Shown: positions 18,274 through 27,904, numbered from the stretch's first letter. The stretch: DNA of 64,000 nt from an uncultured Flavobacteriales bacterium (GCA_937121175.1 CAKZKD010000028.1:220506-284505); one strand, 5' to 3'. Translations and numbers: made by a program. Notes: a model not told the origin generated them from the letters alone.

Positions 18274-20904
18274 TTAAGTTTTAGACACCGATACCCAACG
18301 TTGCAGCTCTGAGAAGGCAGTATCAATTCCTTCAATATTCTTTCCACCGGCGGTTGCAAAAAATGATTGGCCACCTCCACCACCTTTAATAATTGGCGCA
18401 ATTAACTTAATACCTTCGTTAGCCTTAATTCCTTTGGAAAAAACTACAGTCTCAGAAACCAATAAACTAAAAGTCAATTTCTCAGAACCAAGTGAAGCTA
18501 TTCCAATCACAACATCATTTACCTCTGCATTTATCTGAAATAATATATCTTTAATTAATCCTGCCTGTACATCAGTTTTACCGAAATATACCTGACTGCC
18601 ATTAATATTGGTTAATGATGATAGAATGGATGATTTTAAATCTTTTGCCCTACCCTTCTCTATATACTCCATCTTCTTTTTCAAAGCCTTTTCTGAGCTT
18701 AGTAGGTTTTCAGCTGCTTGAACTACATCTTTTGGATTATGAAACAGGGTTTCAACTTTACTTAAAACTTCTGCCTTGTTATTTAAGAGATTTAAAGCAC
18801 CTTCACTGGTTAATGCCTCAATTCTGCGAATTCCAGCGGCAACCGAATTTTCAGCAGTAATTTTGAATATTCGGATTTCACTGGTATTAGAAACATGAGT
18901 ACCTCCGCACAATTCCTTTGAATCGCCGAATTCAATCAATCTAACCTTATCGCCATACTTTTCTCCAAAGAGCATCATTGCTCCAGAATCTTTAGCAACT
19001 TCGATATCAATTTCTCGATGTTCATTTAGAGGAATTGCCTCTGCAATCAAACCATTGACATCCTTTTCAATTTCTTGAATAGTTTCTTCCGGAATCTTTT
19101 GGAAATGAGAAAAATCAAATCGCAAATAATCTGATGAAACTAGGGAACCTTTTTGCTCAACATGCTCACCTAATTGGTTTCTTAGTACATGATGTAATAG
19201 GTGCGTTGCAGTATGATTAGCTTGTGCTTGGATTCGCATTGGCTTATTTACGTAACATAAAACCGACTTTAAGCTATCAATATTTAATTCCTTAGTAAAT
19301 ACTATAATAAGATCATTTTCTCTTTTAGTGTCGAAAACAATCACCTTGGTTTCATCCTGCACCAACATTCCTTTATCGCCAACCTGGCCTCCACCCTCAG
19401 GGTAAAAAGGTACTTGATTCAATACAATCTGATACATTTTTTTACCCTTGGACTCAACACATCGATATTTAATTACCTCAGATTCACATACAAGTTCGTC
19501 GTAACCAATAAAGTTCTGTTCAAGATTAGGTTTAACATCAATCCAATCGTCCGCGGTAATAATATTTGAATTTCTTGACCGGTTTTTTTGTTTTACTAAC
19601 TCCTTATTAAACCCAACCATATCTACTTTCACTCCTTGTTCAGCAGCAACTAGTTCAGTTAAATCTATAGGAAATCCAAACGTATCGTACAATTCGAATG
19701 CAACATTTCCTGTAAGTTCAGATTCAGAGTTCAACGCCTCATTTAACCTCATTAGACCTTTAGACAGCGTTCTCAAAAATGAGTCTTCCTCTTCCTTAAT
19801 TACAGCTACAATTAATTGTTGTTGTGCAGAAAGTTCAGAAAAATGAACTCCAAAATCGCCAACCAACCTAGGAATCATAGTATTAATAAAGGAAGTTTTA
19901 ATGTCTAAAAAACTATAACCGTATCTAATTGCACGCCTTAGAATTCGGCGAATTACATATCCAGCTCCAGTATTTGAGGGTAATTGACCGTCAGCAATAG
20001 AAAAAGCAACCGCTCTTACGTGATCCGCAATTACCCTAAAAGCTACATCATGCTTAGAATCGGTTTGAGTATATTTCAGACCAGAAATTTTCTCCAACTC
20101 AGAAATTAATCCACCAAAAACATCGGTATCGTAGTTGGATATCTTTTTTTGAAGCGCCATTACAAGTCGTTCCAGTCCCATTCCAGTATCTACGTGTTGC
20201 TGTGGTAAAGCACTTAGTTCGCCTTTCGAATCTCGGTTAAATTGAATAAAAACTAAATTCCAAATTTCTATTACCTCTGGATGGTCTTCATTAACCAATG
20301 TTTTACCATCAAGTCTTAGCCGGTCTTCAACTGAACGTAAATCGATATGAATTTCTGAACATGGACCACACGGCCCCATCTCACCCATTTCCCAGAAATT
20401 ATCTTTTTTATCACACCTCAAAATTCTATCCGCAGGTAATAAATTTTTCCAAATATTCTCAGCTTCAATATCTGGTTCAGTTTTATCGTCTTTATCACCT
20501 TCAAAAACTGTAATATATAATCTGTCTTTGTCTAATTTATAGACCTCTGTAAGCAATTCCCACGCCCATTCAATCGCTTCTTTTTTAAAGTAATCTCCAA
20601 AAGACCAGTTTCCAAGCATTTCGAACATTGTATGGTGATAGGTATCTACCCCAACCTCTTCAAGATCATTATGCTTTCCTGAAACTCGTAAACATTTCTG
20701 AGAATTACTTATTCGCTTATTCCTTGGAACACTATTGCCTAAAAAAATATCCTTAAACTGATTCATTCCGGCATTTGTAAACATAAGTGTTGGGTCATCC
20801 TTTATTACCATAGGAGCAGAGGCTTCTATTTTATGACCTTTTGACTCAAAAAACTCTAAGTATTTTGCTCTTATTTCATTAACCGTCCAGTTCATTTCTT
20901 CCAT
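18274..20904 (-). CDS. alaS: Alanyl-tRNA synthetase
   Basis: AlaRS charges tRNA-Ala and edits mischarged serine or glycine in the cytosol. The 876-residue length is standard. The N-terminal class II catalytic core shows FTNAGMNQFKDIF and the MFEMLGNWSFGDYFK region. The editing domain has the zinc-binding HTATH (about residue 560) and CGGTHV (about residue 666). The C-terminal region contains the glycine-rich KGGGGGQ motif typical of AlaRS. An alternative ATG three codons in (20895) is possible, because the protein begins MEEMNWTVNEIR. It diverges from the M23 peptidase gene; an alaS-M23-MerR neighbourhood is, as I recall, common in flavobacteria. Confidence 0.98.
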   Translation of the reverse strand: MEEMNWTVNEIRAKYLEFFESKGHKIEASAPMVIKDDPTLMFTNAGMNQFKDIFLGNSVPRNKRISNSQKCLRVSGKHNDLEEVGVDTYHHTMFEMLGNWSFGDYFKKEAIEWAWELLTEVYKLDKDRLYITVFEGDKDDKTEPDIEAENIWKNLLPADRILRCDKKDNFWEMGEMGPCGPCSEIHIDLRSVEDRLRLDGKTLVNEDHPEVIEIWNLVFIQFNRDSKGELSALPQQHVDTGMGLERLVMALQKKISNYDTDVFGGLISELEKISGLKYTQTDSKHDVAFRVIADHVRAVAFSIADGQLPSNTGAGYVIRRILRRAIRYGYSFLDIKTSFINTMIPRLVGDFGVHFSELSAQQQLIVAVIKEEEDSFLRTLSKGLMRLNEALNSESELTGNVAFELYDTFGFPIDLTELVAAEQGVKVDMVGFNKELVKQKNRSRNSNIITADDWIDVKPNLEQNFIGYDELVCESEVIKYRCVESKGKKMYQIVLNQVPFYPEGGGQVGDKGMLVQDETKVIVFDTKRENDLIIVFTKELNIDSLKSVLCYVNKPMRIQAQANHTATHLLHHVLRNQLGEHVEQKGSLVSSDYLRFDFSHFQKIPEETIQEIEKDVNGLIAEAIPLNEHREIDIEVAKDSGAMMLFGEKYGDKVRLIEFGDSKELCGGTHVSNTSEIRIFKITAENSVAAGIRRIEALTSEGALNLLNNKAEVLSKVETLFHNPKDVVQAAENLLSSEKALKKKMEYIEKGRAKDLKSSILSSLTNINGSQVYFGKTDVQAGLIKDILFQINAEVNDVVIGIASLGSEKLTFSLLVSETVVFSKGIKANEGIKLIAPIIKGGGGGQSFFATAGGKNIEGIDTAFSELQRWVSVSKT

Positions 20905-20970
20905 TTATGCAATTTGGATAATTTCAACCTAAAAAAGCGCGGAAAATCACACTCCTTTTCTAATAGCGTG

Positions 20971-20978
20971 CAAATTTA
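20971..20978 (-). promoter_or_regulatory. -7 promoter box (TAAATTTG) for alaS
   Basis: On the minus strand TAAATTTG matches TAnnTTTG and lies 66 bases before the alaS start. Only 11 bases separate it from the opposite-facing box of the M23 gene, so the two promoters would compete for RNA polymerase. Confidence 0.4.
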
Positions 20979-20989
20979 GGTTTATTCAA

Positions 20990-20997
20990 TAACTTTG
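20990..20997 (+). promoter_or_regulatory. -7 promoter box (TAACTTTG) for the M23 peptidase gene
   Basis: TAACTTTG matches TAnnTTTG and lies 33 bases before the ATG at 21031. Its last three bases form a TTG that could be mistaken for an upstream start codon. No TTG stands at the -33 spacing. Confidence 0.45.
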
Positions 20998-21030
20998 CGT
21001 AAGATACACAGTGTCTTTCGGAACTTGATT

Positions 21031-22002
21031 ATGGCCGCTAAAAAGTACAAATACAATACAAAAACGCTTAGTTACGAGCAGATTGAACTAACGGCGAAGG
21101 ATCGGTTGTTCAAACTAATCACTTATGCACTAAGTGGTGTTGTTTTATCTGTGATTTTTTTATCCATTACATTTTACTTTTTTGATACTCCAGAAGAGCG
21201 TCAGCTTAAAAGAGAAAATGAAAAGCTTGTTCACGAATATGAACTATTGAATAATAAGCTTGATAATGTTTCTAAAGTATTATCAAACATTCAAGATCGT
21301 GATGACAATATTTATCGCGTAATTCTTGAAGCAGAGCCTATTGCTGATAACTTAAGGAAATCTGGCGTTGGAGGTGTGAACCGTTATCAAAATCTCGAAG
21401 GGTTTAGTAGTTCCCATTTACTCATTGCGACGTCCAAAAAAATGGATAAACTGACTAAACAAATCTATATCCAATCTAAATCATTTGATGATGTAATGGA
21501 AATGGCAAGTAAAAAGGAAGAAATGCTCGCAAGTATTCCATCCATTATGCCTGTAAAAAGTGAAGATTTAAAAAGAATTAGTTCTGGATATGGAATTAGA
21601 ATGCATCCAATTCTAAAAATAAGAAAAATGCACTTTGGACAAGATTTCACTGCTCCCACTGGAACAGAAATTTTTGTTTCTGGAAACGGAAAGGTGAAAG
21701 AAGTTAAAAAACAACGGTTTGGATTTGGATACCATGTTATTGTAGATCACGGATATGGTTATGAAACCATATATGCTCATATGAGTAAAATTTTGGTTAG
21801 AAAGGGTCAGCGCGTGAACCGCGGTGATATACTTGGCCTTGTTGGCACTACTGGCAGCAGCACGGCGCCTCACCTCCACTACGAGGTTGTGAAAAATGGT
21901 AAAAAGATCGACCCAGTAAATTATTATTATCAAGACTTATCTCCCGATCAGTTTCAACAAATAATTGATTTGTCCGACCAACCTATTCAATCATTCGATT
22001 AA
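21031..22002 (+). CDS. M23-family (LytM-type) metallopeptidase, membrane-anchored
   Basis: The 323-residue protein has a short cytosolic N-terminus, one membrane segment (about residues 35-55), a coiled-coil region (about 60-95, EERQLKRENEKL) and a C-terminal M23 domain. The zinc-site residues are visible as HFGQDF and HLHYEV, with MHPI upstream, so it is probably an active peptidoglycan endopeptidase facing the periplasm. I chose the ATG at 21031 because the in-frame TTG further upstream is part of a promoter box. It diverges from alaS and precedes a MerR-type gene. The role in cell-wall remodelling or division is from family knowledge. Confidence 0.9.
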   Translation: MAAKKYKYNTKTLSYEQIELTAKDRLFKLITYALSGVVLSVIFLSITFYFFDTPEERQLKRENEKLVHEYELLNNKLDNVSKVLSNIQDRDDNIYRVILEAEPIADNLRKSGVGGVNRYQNLEGFSSSHLLIATSKKMDKLTKQIYIQSKSFDDVMEMASKKEEMLASIPSIMPVKSEDLKRISSGYGIRMHPILKIRKMHFGQDFTAPTGTEIFVSGNGKVKEVKKQRFGFGYHVIVDHGYGYETIYAHMSKILVRKGQRVNRGDILGLVGTTGSSTAPHLHYEVVKNGKKIDPVNYYYQDLSPDQFQQIIDLSDQPIQSFD

Positions 22003-22067
22003 CACTACCATTCGTTTACCACTAGTTTTATTACTTTAGCAAACGCAAACTAAATAGTTGTAAAACT

Positions 22068-22406
22068 GTGCCTTATAAGGAACGAGAAATAACAAAGCTG
22101 TATTACAGTATAGGAGAAGTTTCCAAATTGTTTGAAGTAAATTCTTCACTTATTCGTTTTTGGGAAAGTGAATTTGATTTGCTAAAACCAAAAAAGAATA
22201 AGAAAGGCAATCGATTATTTACTCAAAAAGACCTTACCTACCTGAAGATTATTTACGAACTAGTTAAAGTAAAAGGCTATACTCTGGAAGGCGCTAAGCG
22301 TGCATTGAAGGACGATAGAAATACCCTTTTAGAAAAGCAAAACTTGATAGATGCCCTTTCTAAAATAAAAATTCAACTTGAATCTTTAAAAAAAGACCTC
22401 TACTAG
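22068..22406 (+). CDS. MerR-family transcriptional regulator
   Basis: This is a 112-residue DNA-binding protein with a MerR winged helix at the N-terminus. The recognition region reads YYSIGEVSKLFEVNSSLIRFWESEF, followed by the wing KKNKKGNRLFTQKDL. It lacks the long C-terminal effector domain and the conserved cysteines of metal sensors, so the ligand is unknown; a short coiled coil at the end may support dimerisation. The start is GTG at 22068. A box TACTTTAG (22032-22039), one base off the promoter consensus, lies upstream. The stop codon overlaps the convergent epimerase gene by four bases. Confidence 0.9.
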   Translation: MPYKEREITKLYYSIGEVSKLFEVNSSLIRFWESEFDLLKPKKNKKGNRLFTQKDLTYLKIIYELVKVKGYTLEGAKRALKDDRNTLLEKQNLIDALSKIKIQLESLKKDLY

Positions 22407-23374
22407 TAATAACCGCTATTGATTAGGTAATTACCAACGTACTCAGAAACTCCTTCCTCTAAAGTTCTAAATCCCTTGTCGTATCCGACTGAAAGCAATT
22501 TTGCCATATCGGCTTCTGTAAAATACTGGTATTTGTCGCGAATGTCTTTTGGTGTAGGAATGTAGGAAATTTCCTCAGGTAAATTCATTGCTTTAAAAGT
22601 AGCTACTACCAAATCGTTGAAACTCCTAGCCTTTCCAGTTCCAAGATTGTACAAACCGCTATTTTCTGGCTTTCTGTTCTGCATCATAAAGAAAAGTACC
22701 TCAACTACATCCTTTACATAAATAAAATCCCGTAATTGTTCGCCGTCTTTATAATTCGAATTGTGCGATTGAAATAACTTCATCGCGCCCGTTTTTGTTA
22801 TTTGATTAAACGCATGCCATATAACTGAGGCCATTCTACCCTTGTGATATTCGTTGGGTCCATAAACATTAAAAAACTTAAATCCACCCCAAAAAAACGG
22901 TTTTTTCTCCTGCTTAAGCGCCCAAACGTCAAAGTCATTTTTTGAATCTCCGTATGGATTCAATGGTTGTAACTTAGCTGATAATTCATGATTGTCGGAG
23001 TAACCAAATTCCCCTAAACCATAAGTAGCAGCAGACGAAGCATATATGAAAGGAATACAATGTTCAGCACAGATACTCCATAAGTCCTTGGTATAATTTA
23101 GGTTTAACTCGTTAAAAATATTTACATCAAATTCAGTTGTATCTGTTCTGGCACCAATATGAAAAACAAATTCAGTTAGTTTATGGTTCTTTTTTAACCA
23201 ACTTGCAAAATCTTTGCGGTCAACTAACCCACGATATTTCTTTGACGAATAATTCGGTTTTTTACTTTCAGCAGAAAAGTCATCTACCAAAATCAGCTCG
23301 TAAAAACCTTCTTCGTTCAGCTTTTCAATTAAACAACTACCAATAAAACCCGCTGCTCCTGTAATTACAATCAT
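22403..23374 (-). CDS. rfaD: ADP-L-glycero-D-manno-heptose 6-epimerase
   Basis: This enzyme (RfaD/HldD) converts ADP-D-glycero-D-manno-heptose to the L-glycero form used in the LPS inner core. It is a 323-residue short-chain dehydrogenase with the NADP-binding motif GAAGFIGS at the N-terminus, HIGARTDTTE, the catalytic YxxxK in NPYGDSK, and FFNVYGPNEYHKGRMAS, a signature of this epimerase. I chose the ATG at 23374. An in-frame TTG seven codons upstream is the end of a promoter box (complement 23393-23400) and so cannot be translated from that promoter. It fits with the lipid A genes elsewhere in the window, although the locus is separate. Confidence 0.92.
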   Translation of the reverse strand: MIVITGAAGFIGSCLIEKLNEEGFYELILVDDFSAESKKPNYSSKKYRGLVDRKDFASWLKKNHKLTEFVFHIGARTDTTEFDVNIFNELNLNYTKDLWSICAEHCIPFIYASSAATYGLGEFGYSDNHELSAKLQPLNPYGDSKNDFDVWALKQEKKPFFWGGFKFFNVYGPNEYHKGRMASVIWHAFNQITKTGAMKLFQSHNSNYKDGEQLRDFIYVKDVVEVLFFMMQNRKPENSGLYNLGTGKARSFNDLVVATFKAMNLPEEISYIPTPKDIRDKYQYFTEADMAKLLSVGYDKGFRTLEEGVSEYVGNYLINSGYY

Positions 23375-23392
23375 TTTCCAATCCTTATTCAA

Positions 23393-23400
23393 CAAAGTTA
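23393..23400 (-). promoter_or_regulatory. -7 promoter box (TAACTTTG) for the heptose epimerase gene
   Basis: On the minus strand TAACTTTG matches TAnnTTTG and lies 18 bases before the ATG at 23374. It overlaps the alternative TTG start, which supports the shorter reading frame. Confidence 0.45.
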
Positions 23401-23449
23401 GCTTTTGAGAAATTAATTTAGGAATATCGGTTCGCTATTTTCGGTCAAT

Positions 23450-23457
23450 TATATTTG
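23450..23457 (+). promoter_or_regulatory. -7 promoter box (TATATTTG) for fabD
   Basis: TATATTTG is a perfect match to TAnnTTTG, 24 bases before the fabD ATG at 23482. The in-frame TTG at 23455 is again the end of the box and not a start codon. Confidence 0.55.
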
Positions 23458-23481
23458 CCCAAAATTTTAAATACCACAAGC

Positions 23482-24363
23482 ATGAAAGCATATGTATTTC
23501 CAGGTCAAGGTTCACAATTTATTGGAATGGGAAAAGACCTTTACGACTCTAGTTCAACATCGAAAGCATTATTTGATTCAGCAAACGAAATACTAGGTTT
23601 CGACATCGTAAATACTATGTTTAGTGGTACGGATGAAGAATTGAAACAAACTAAGGTAACACAACCTGCAATTTTTTTACACTCCACCATACTTGCCAAC
23701 CATTTGGGTGATGCTTTTCAACCAGATATGGTTGCTGGACACTCTCTTGGAGAACTTAGCGCGTTGGTTGCCAATAAAACGCTAAAATTCGAAGATGGAC
23801 TAAGGTTAGTTTCTCAAAGGGCTTTAGCAATGCAAAAAGCATGTGAAGCACAGCCATCAACAATGGCCGCAATACTTGGACTTGACGACGCTATCGTAGA
23901 AAATATTTGTAAAGAAACTGAAGGGATTGTTGTTGCCGCTAACTACAATTGTCCGGGGCAATTGGTTATTTCTGGAAGTGTTGATGCTATTGATAAAGCG
24001 TGTGAAGCATTAACCGAAGCCGGTGCAAGAAGGGCTTTAGTTTTGCCAGTTGGTGGTGCTTTTCATTCTCCTCTCATGGAGCCAGCGCGTGCAGAATTGG
24101 CCAACGCAATTGAAAATACTGATTTTGCACCTGGAATTTGTCCAATATACCAAAACGTAACAGCAAGTGCAGTAACTAATCCCTCTGAAATAAAAGAAAA
24201 TTTAATGGCACAATTAACTGCACCGGTACGATGGACTCAAACCATGAAAGCTATGGTTGCAGATGGTGCAAATCATTTTACGGAAGTTGGCCCAGGAAAA
24301 GTGCTACAAGGATTGGTTAAAAAAGTTGACCGTTCTATTCCTACGGAAAGTGCTGCAGTATAG
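23482..24363 (+). CDS. fabD: Malonyl-CoA:ACP transacylase
   Basis: FabD loads malonyl groups from CoA onto acyl carrier protein for fatty acid synthesis in the cytosol. The protein has 293 residues from this ATG and begins MKAYVFPGQGSQ, the usual start of the family. The nucleophile is in GHSLGE and the catalytic histidine in AFHSPLM; QKACEAQPSTMAAILG is also typical. The next gene, an unrecognised lipoprotein, begins six bases after the stop and may be co-transcribed. Length and motifs leave little doubt. Confidence 0.96.
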   Translation: MKAYVFPGQGSQFIGMGKDLYDSSSTSKALFDSANEILGFDIVNTMFSGTDEELKQTKVTQPAIFLHSTILANHLGDAFQPDMVAGHSLGELSALVANKTLKFEDGLRLVSQRALAMQKACEAQPSTMAAILGLDDAIVENICKETEGIVVAANYNCPGQLVISGSVDAIDKACEALTEAGARRALVLPVGGAFHSPLMEPARAELANAIENTDFAPGICPIYQNVTASAVTNPSEIKENLMAQLTAPVRWTQTMKAMVADGANHFTEVGPGKVLQGLVKKVDRSIPTESAAV

Positions 24364-24369
24364 CCATCA

Positions 24370-25272
24370 ATGCGAGTTACCTTTTGTACATTTTTACTTG
24401 GCTTCATCGTTTGGGGATGTAACAATCAATCAAAACTTGTAGATAAAAGCGATAAAAAACCCAAATGGGTGAAAGAGGAATCAAGCGATTTAACCAGAAT
24501 TACGGTGAAGTCGCAGACCCTTTTTGATGCTAAAAACAAGGCTTTCGAGAGTTTTGAGAATACGCTAATTCACAGTATTGCAAAACATGAAAATGCTTCT
24601 TCGGACACTGGAAAAATCAAAATTATCACGAAGTTCGTTCAGGAATACGATTGGTCCGTAATTAAAGGGCCAGCATACCAAAACAAACAAGGCATCCATG
24701 ACACATTGTTACTGGATAAATACTGGGAAAAGGAAAAGCTAAGTCGAGGCGGATATTTATTCACTTACTACAGTTTATTTGATTGCACAACAGACGAAAT
24801 CAAGAAAATAGCAAATCAATACAACCGTAAATACAATTATACCGGTGAACAACTAGAAAGTATTAATCAAAAAATCACCCAAACCAACTCCATTGACACC
24901 CTCGTAAATTGTAGAAAAAGACTCTTTGAACTTGAATATAAATCTGGCTTGCATTATCTTGAAGAAATAGAGGAACATAAAAAGCGGCTGGACAGGATTA
25001 TAGAATCCATTCGCGTACAAGTACTTGAACAAACTTCATCTGTTCTAGTCTTTGAGGTATTGATGAACGGTGAAAAAACAATAATGTCACCAACTCTAAA
25101 AATTGGTTCGAATTGCGCTAAAATCGAAAATTATACAGTTGAAAAACACTCGTGCACTGTGGTATATAACTCCAAATATTGCCTTACACAAGATAGGAGT
25201 AACAGTATTTCAATTCATCTAAATACTACTAAGAACCCCATCATCACGAGAAATATTCCATTAATTGAATAA
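24370..25272 (+). CDS. Putative lipoprotein of unknown function
   Basis: I do not recognise this 300-residue protein. A short hydrophobic N-terminus ends in VWGC (Cys17), a plausible but imperfect lipobox, so it is likely lipid-anchored in the envelope. After it comes PKWVKEESSDLTRITVKSQTLFDAKNKAFESF, broken here only for description; this pattern loosely recalls LPP20-type lipoproteins, in which PxW precedes an alpha-beta domain with many alanines and lysines. A helical, probably coiled region covers about 150-220. It follows fabD by six bases and converges on another secreted protein with a five-base gap. The two unknowns may act together, but nothing in the sequence proves it. Confidence 0.6.
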   Translation: MRVTFCTFLLGFIVWGCNNQSKLVDKSDKKPKWVKEESSDLTRITVKSQTLFDAKNKAFESFENTLIHSIAKHENASSDTGKIKIITKFVQEYDWSVIKGPAYQNKQGIHDTLLLDKYWEKEKLSRGGYLFTYYSLFDCTTDEIKKIANQYNRKYNYTGEQLESINQKITQTNSIDTLVNCRKRLFELEYKSGLHYLEEIEEHKKRLDRIIESIRVQVLEQTSSVLVFEVLMNGEKTIMSPTLKIGSNCAKIENYTVEKHSCTVVYNSKYCLTQDRSNSISIHLNTTKNPIITRNIPLIE

Positions 25273-25277
25273 GAAAA

Positions 25278-26240
25278 TCAATAGTATTGGCCTAACCAGT
25301 CTTGATTGCCAATTACCTGCATATAGGAATCAATTAACAACTCATTTTTGAGCTCTAGCTCTTTTCTTGCAATTTCAATTTGTTTATCCGAAGAAATCGT
25401 CCCCATGGCATTGTTTAGTGCATCGTTTAGCTGACCCCAATACTCTGCATAATATTTCTTTTCTTTCAATATCGTTTGCAACCGATTTGACGCATAAGGA
25501 TTCAAAAGTATTTTTTTCGTAAACTCATTTACCTTATCCTTCATTCCTTTTTGAGATAAGAAGTACTCGTATTCTTGAGCAATATCGAAAGAACGATACT
25601 TTAAAAACACAGTTGCTGCTTGCTCAACTAAAGGATTGAATTCCATGTTACACTGAATGTCGTTTTTTGGAAAGTCGTAGTTGGCATTAACCACCAGTTC
25701 AAATTCTCTTTTAGCTAATCCATTTTCTAGCCCCGACATGAATGAATTACAAATACTCGGAATTTCACCAAATAGCATTAATCTGGCACTATCCAAAAAG
25801 GCATCTAATTGTTTTGGATTGTTCATTATTGAATCTATGGCTTCGATTTTTGCTGCTCGATTTTCGGAACTTGGACACGTTTGTCTAATTCTTTTAGCCA
25901 AAAGAACCGTATCGTTTAATAAATCCCCAACGTAAAAGTCAAGCGTAACTACACTTACCGAATAATCTTCTCCTCTTGGGTCCAGAAGCGGTATAGCATT
26001 CATCTTTACCATTAGCACATAGGGTGAAATGTGCTTATCAGAAACGTTGCCACTTCTTTTAATGATTGAACTCAATTTAGAATTTATCGTGACCAAATCC
26101 TTTTGTTGAAAATCCTCTACCGGGATCACTAGTGGACTAAGTGCAATATTTTTGAATAAGATATCACTGGTTTGTGCTTTGGTGCACACATTGAGAAAGA
26201 AAACGGTCAGTACAATTAAGGAAACAACTTTTTTGCTCAT
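25278..26240 (-). CDS. Secreted protein of unknown function
   Basis: I do not recognise this 320-residue protein. It starts with a clear Sec signal peptide (about residues 1-22, cleavage after TKA). Residues 30-110 look like an alpha-beta domain (LSPLVIPVEDFQQKDLVTI). The rest is mostly helical, with no sorting domain, lipobox or membrane segment, so it is probably periplasmic. A promoter-like pair lies just upstream (complement 26266-26297). It converges with the putative lipoprotein gene at 24370, which hints at a shared process. Confidence 0.6.
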   Translation of the reverse strand: MSKKVVSLIVLTVFFLNVCTKAQTSDILFKNIALSPLVIPVEDFQQKDLVTINSKLSSIIKRSGNVSDKHISPYVLMVKMNAIPLLDPRGEDYSVSVVTLDFYVGDLLNDTVLLAKRIRQTCPSSENRAAKIEAIDSIMNNPKQLDAFLDSARLMLFGEIPSICNSFMSGLENGLAKREFELVVNANYDFPKNDIQCNMEFNPLVEQAATVFLKYRSFDIAQEYEYFLSQKGMKDKVNEFTKKILLNPYASNRLQTILKEKKYYAEYWGQLNDALNNAMGTISSDKQIEIARKELELKNELLIDSYMQVIGNQDWLGQYY

Positions 26241-26265
26241 CGAGTATTTTTTTGGAAACGAATTT

Positions 26266-26297
26266 CAAATGTAATCACAATGATTCATGCAAATCAA
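26266..26297 (-). promoter_or_regulatory. Promoter-like pair TTG-N21-TACATTTG
   Basis: On the minus strand TACATTTG (26266-26273) matches TAnnTTTG, and TTG (26295-26297) lies 21 bases upstream, within the permitted 17-23. The ATG at 26240 is 25 bases downstream. Confidence 0.5.
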
Positions 26298-26368
26298 AGA
26301 CCAATATTTTCCTTTTGTTGAATTTAACTAAATTCACGACTTCATTCATTAACCAAAATACTCTCCTC

Positions 26369-27904
26369 ATGTTAGTAAAAACATACGGTAGCGCTGTGTA
26401 TGGAATTAACGCACAATCTATTACCATAGAAGTCAATGTTTCAAGAGGGGCTAAATACTTTTTGGTTGGCTTACCTGATAATGCGGTAAAAGAAAGTCAA
26501 CAGCGTATTACTTCTGCTCTGGACCAATACGGTTATAAAATGCCTGGAAAAAAGATTGTCATTAATATGGCTCCAGCCGATATTCGAAAGGAAGGCAGCT
26601 ACTACGATTTGCCATTGGCAATGGGAATATTAGCAGCAAGCGAACAAATTCCGGAAGCTAATCTAGACAAGTATGTAATTATGGGAGAACTTTCATTGGA
26701 TGGGAGTTTGCAGCCCATGAAAGGAGCTTTACCCATCGCCATTCAGGCAAGGGCTGAAGGTTATAAAGGAATTATTTTACCAAAACAGAACGCACGCGAG
26801 GCTGGAATTGTAAACAATTTGGATGTACATGGTGCAACCAATTTAAAGGAGGTTATTGAGTTTGTTGAAACTGGAGTTGGTATTCCAAAAGAAGAAATTG
26901 ACACAAGGAGTGAATTCAATAAGAAACTAGATGAATTTGATGTTGACTTTGAAGACGTAAAAGGGCAGGAATCTACTAAACGTGCGCTAGAAATAGCTGC
27001 TGCAGGTGGTCATAATGCCTTATTAATTGGCCCACCTGGTGTTGGAAAAACCATGCTTGCCAAACGAATTCCGACTATACTTCCCCCACTCACTTTGGAA
27101 GAGGCCCTAGAAACAACCAAAATTCATTCTGTTGCGGGATTGCTCGGCACCAAAACATCTCTGATGACAACCCGCCCTTACCGATCACCACATCATACAA
27201 TATCAAACGTTGCCCTTATTGGAGGAGGCTCGAACCCACAACCGGGAGAAGTCTCTTTGGCTCATAATGGGGTGTTGTTCCTTGATGAACTACCTGAATT
27301 TCAACGACAAGTTTTAGAGGTATTGCGTCAACCATTGGAAGACCGAACGGTTACGATTTCAAGGGCAAAAATGACTGTTGATTATCCTGCTTCACTCATG
27401 CTCATCGCTTCGATGAACCCCTCGCCTAGCGGTAATTTCTACGACCCTAACGACCCCAACTCTGATGCGGAGCATGTGGTAAGAAGATACCTCAGTAAAG
27501 TTTCGGGGCCACTACTCGATCGAATAGATTTACACGTAGAAGTAAACCCTGTTCCTTTTGATGATTTGGCGCACAGACCTGCTGGGGAGAGCTCCTTGTC
27601 CATAAGAAATCGGGTGGTAGCAGCACGAGAAATTCAGTCCAAACGATTCGAAAATTTCCTGGGTATATACAGCAACGCTCAATTAACTCCAAAACTGATA
27701 AAACAAGTTTGTAAGATTGACGAAACCGGAAACCTATTGATAAAACAAGCAATGGATAAACTTGGGTTTTCAGCGAGGTCCTATACTCGTATTTTAAAAG
27801 TAGCAAGAACTGTGGCTGATTTGTCGGCAACCGAAAACATAGAGGCTAGTCACATAGCTGAAGCTATTCAGTATAGAAGTTTGGATAGAGAGGGTTTTAA
27901 TTAG
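26369..27904 (+). CDS. comM: YifB/ComM-family Mg-chelatase-like AAA+ ATPase
   Basis: ComM is a hexameric helicase that promotes branch migration during natural transformation. The 511-residue protein starts MLVKTYGSAVYGINA, the normal family start; in-frame sequence upstream is not conserved-looking, so I use the ATG at 26369. The N-terminal Lon-protease-like ChlI domain (1-170) is followed by the AAA+ core with Walker A GPPGVGKT and Walker B LFLDELPEF, then the C-terminal Mg-chelatase lid (GFSARSYTRILKVART). Its presence suggests the organism can take up DNA, though YifB is widespread and its role in Bacteroidota is not established. It overlaps the convergent mtfA by four bases. Confidence 0.92.
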   Translation: MLVKTYGSAVYGINAQSITIEVNVSRGAKYFLVGLPDNAVKESQQRITSALDQYGYKMPGKKIVINMAPADIRKEGSYYDLPLAMGILAASEQIPEANLDKYVIMGELSLDGSLQPMKGALPIAIQARAEGYKGIILPKQNAREAGIVNNLDVHGATNLKEVIEFVETGVGIPKEEIDTRSEFNKKLDEFDVDFEDVKGQESTKRALEIAAAGGHNALLIGPPGVGKTMLAKRIPTILPPLTLEEALETTKIHSVAGLLGTKTSLMTTRPYRSPHHTISNVALIGGGSNPQPGEVSLAHNGVLFLDELPEFQRQVLEVLRQPLEDRTVTISRAKMTVDYPASLMLIASMNPSPSGNFYDPNDPNSDAEHVVRRYLSKVSGPLLDRIDLHVEVNPVPFDDLAHRPAGESSLSIRNRVVAAREIQSKRFENFLGIYSNAQLTPKLIKQVCKIDETGNLLIKQAMDKLGFSARSYTRILKVARTVADLSATENIEASHIAEAIQYRSLDREGFN

